Positions 31,407-32,433 of a DNA stretch of 32,433 bases are shown piece by piece (the stretch's first letter is position 1; each line of letters starts with the position of its first letter). The DNA comes from Treponema sp. GTDB taxonomy: Bacteria > Spirochaetota > Spirochaetia > Treponematales > Treponemataceae. A model generated the notes under the pieces. That model did no database searches. It saw only the letters and a list, made by a program, of their open reading frames with translations, and had not been told where the DNA came from. The translations under genes and the position numbers were made by a program. The stretch is taken from NCBI GenBank assembly GCA_024402595.1, contig JAKSTL010000024.1, positions 1 through 32,433 of the forward strand, in the 5' to 3' direction.

Positions 31407-32433
31407 ATGGACAAAAAAGGTGTTGAGGCAGTTGCTCTTTCAATTCGCAGCTTGTCAATGGACGCTATTCAGAAGGCAAACTCAGGACATCCTGGACTTC
31501 CACTTGGTGCAGCAGAAGCAGCTGCTGTTTTATATGGTGAAGTAATGAAACATAATCCTGCTAACTCAAAATGGGCTGACAGAGACCGTTTTGTTCTTTC
31601 TGCAGGTCACGGATCAATGTTGCTTTACAGTATCCTCCACTTGGCTGGATATGATGTAACAATGGATGATATTAAGAACTTCCGTCAGGTTGGTTCTCGT
31701 TGTCCAGGTCACCCAGAATATGGTGATACAGACGGTGTTGAATGTACTGGTGGTCCACTTGGACAGGGTGTTTCAATGGCTGTTGGTATGGCAGTTGCAG
31801 AATCTATGCTTGCTGCAAAATTTAATACTGCAAAACACACAATCGTAGATCACTACACATACTCTTTAGTAGGTGAAGGATGTCTCCAGGAAGGTGTTGC
31901 TTCTGAAGCTTGTTCTTTGGCTGGTAACCTTAAACTTGGTAAATTAATCGTATTCTACGATGAAAATAAAATCTCTATTGACGGATGTACAGATATCACT
32001 TTCACAGATGATATTGCTAAACGTTATGAAGCTTACGGATGGCAGGTTCTCCGTGGAGATATGTATGATGTAGAAGGAATTGCTAAACTTGTTGCAGAAG
32101 CAAAAGCTTGTGGCGATAAACCATCTTTAATCATGCTTAAATCTGTAATTGGTAAAGGTGCTCCAAAACAGAACACAGCTGATGTTCACGGTGCTCCTCT
32201 TGGTGCTGAAGGAATCGTTGAAGCTAAGAAAACTCTTGGTCTTCCAACAGACAAAGACTTCTACGTTGTTCCAGAAGCTTACAAATATTTCGAAGACAAA
32301 AAAGCTGCATTTGCTAAAGCAGAAGCAGACTGGAATGCAACATTTGCTGAATGGTCAAAAGAAAATCCTGAATTGGCTAAACTTTGGGATGCTTACCACT
32401 CAGACAAAGTTACAGATGAAACTGTAAAAGATG
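31407..32433 (+). CDS. tkt: Transketolase, N-terminal part (cut by the window end)
   Basis: The frame is open from ATG 31407 (AGGAG 7 nt upstream) to the last base, about 342 codons. 'QKANSGHPGLPLGAAE' and 'NPANSKWADRDRFVLSAGHGSMLLY' are the transketolase start; 'GPLGQGVSMAVGMA' and 'GEGCLQEGVASEACSLAGN' carry the thiamine-diphosphate motif, and 'VIGKGAP' follows. The enzyme moves two-carbon units between sugar phosphates in the pentose phosphate pathway. Codon choice is more biased than in the genes around it, as expected for high expression. The 3' half lies outside the window. Confidence 0.97.
   Translation, partial: MDKKGVEAVALSIRSLSMDAIQKANSGHPGLPLGAAEAAAVLYGEVMKHNPANSKWADRDRFVLSAGHGSMLLYSILHLAGYDVTMDDIKNFRQVGSRCPGHPEYGDTDGVECTGGPLGQGVSMAVGMAVAESMLAAKFNTAKHTIVDHYTYSLVGEGCLQEGVASEACSLAGNLKLGKLIVFYDENKISIDGCTDITFTDDIAKRYEAYGWQVLRGDMYDVEGIAKLVAEAKACGDKPSLIMLKSVIGKGAPKQNTADVHGAPLGAEGIVEAKKTLGLPTDKDFYVVPEAYKYFEDKKAAFAKAEADWNATFAEWSKENPELAKLWDAYHSDKVTDETVKD

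Overview
The window looks like chromosome from an AT-rich, anaerobic, carbohydrate-using spirochaete, most likely a rumen- or gut-type Treponema. This is inferred from gene content (GH27 alpha-galactosidase, esterase, LTGC-type lipoproteins, a Tet(M)-like GTPase, treponeme-style dispersed repeats), not from a marker gene. Both strands are used, most genes are intact, and I saw no tRNA, rRNA, CRISPR array or transposase.

Left part (1-7206). It opens with the 3' end of a beta-rich gene and its terminator. A minus-strand two-gene ABC exporter operon follows with its own terminator, then a plus-strand run: alpha-galactosidase with a domain inserted in the barrel, an orphan ORF, and a Tet(M)/EF-G-like GTPase. 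Middle (7207-18375). This holds a MATE exporter, an XRE-AbrB regulator, an SGNH esterase, an HD phosphohydrolase, a glucosaminidase-like lipoprotein, a RadC-family protein, an HtrA protease, a patatin-like lipase and a large uncharacterised membrane protein with an EF-hand-like loop. Between 8741 and 10061 lie a cluster of GGGGACAG repeats and a two-unit tandem array whose stems differ between units but stay self-complementary.

18376-21170 is an accessory patch: truncated ORFs plus three paralogous small lipoproteins, with a 127-bp segment at one gene start repeated almost exactly at another. It resembles the residue of a cassette array of the toxin-tail/immunity type, although no toxin domain could be recognised. 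Right part (21171-32433) is core genome: uvrB, rpmB, an MBL-fold hydrolase, a livHMGF branched-chain amino-acid transporter followed by a CBS-CBS-ACT protein, an orphan 486-aa protein, a PTS EIIA-like protein and the 5' part of transketolase.

Three signals cut across genes. (1) A GC-rich dispersed repeat occurs four times as a mosaic of exchangeable centres and tails. (2) At least four genes have a -10 hexamer exactly 6 nt before ATG and no Shine-Dalgarno, which suggests leaderless mRNAs. (3) The 9571-9853 array is the best candidate here for an undescribed structured element: four hairpins per unit, compensatory changes between units, and GNRA-type loops in both.
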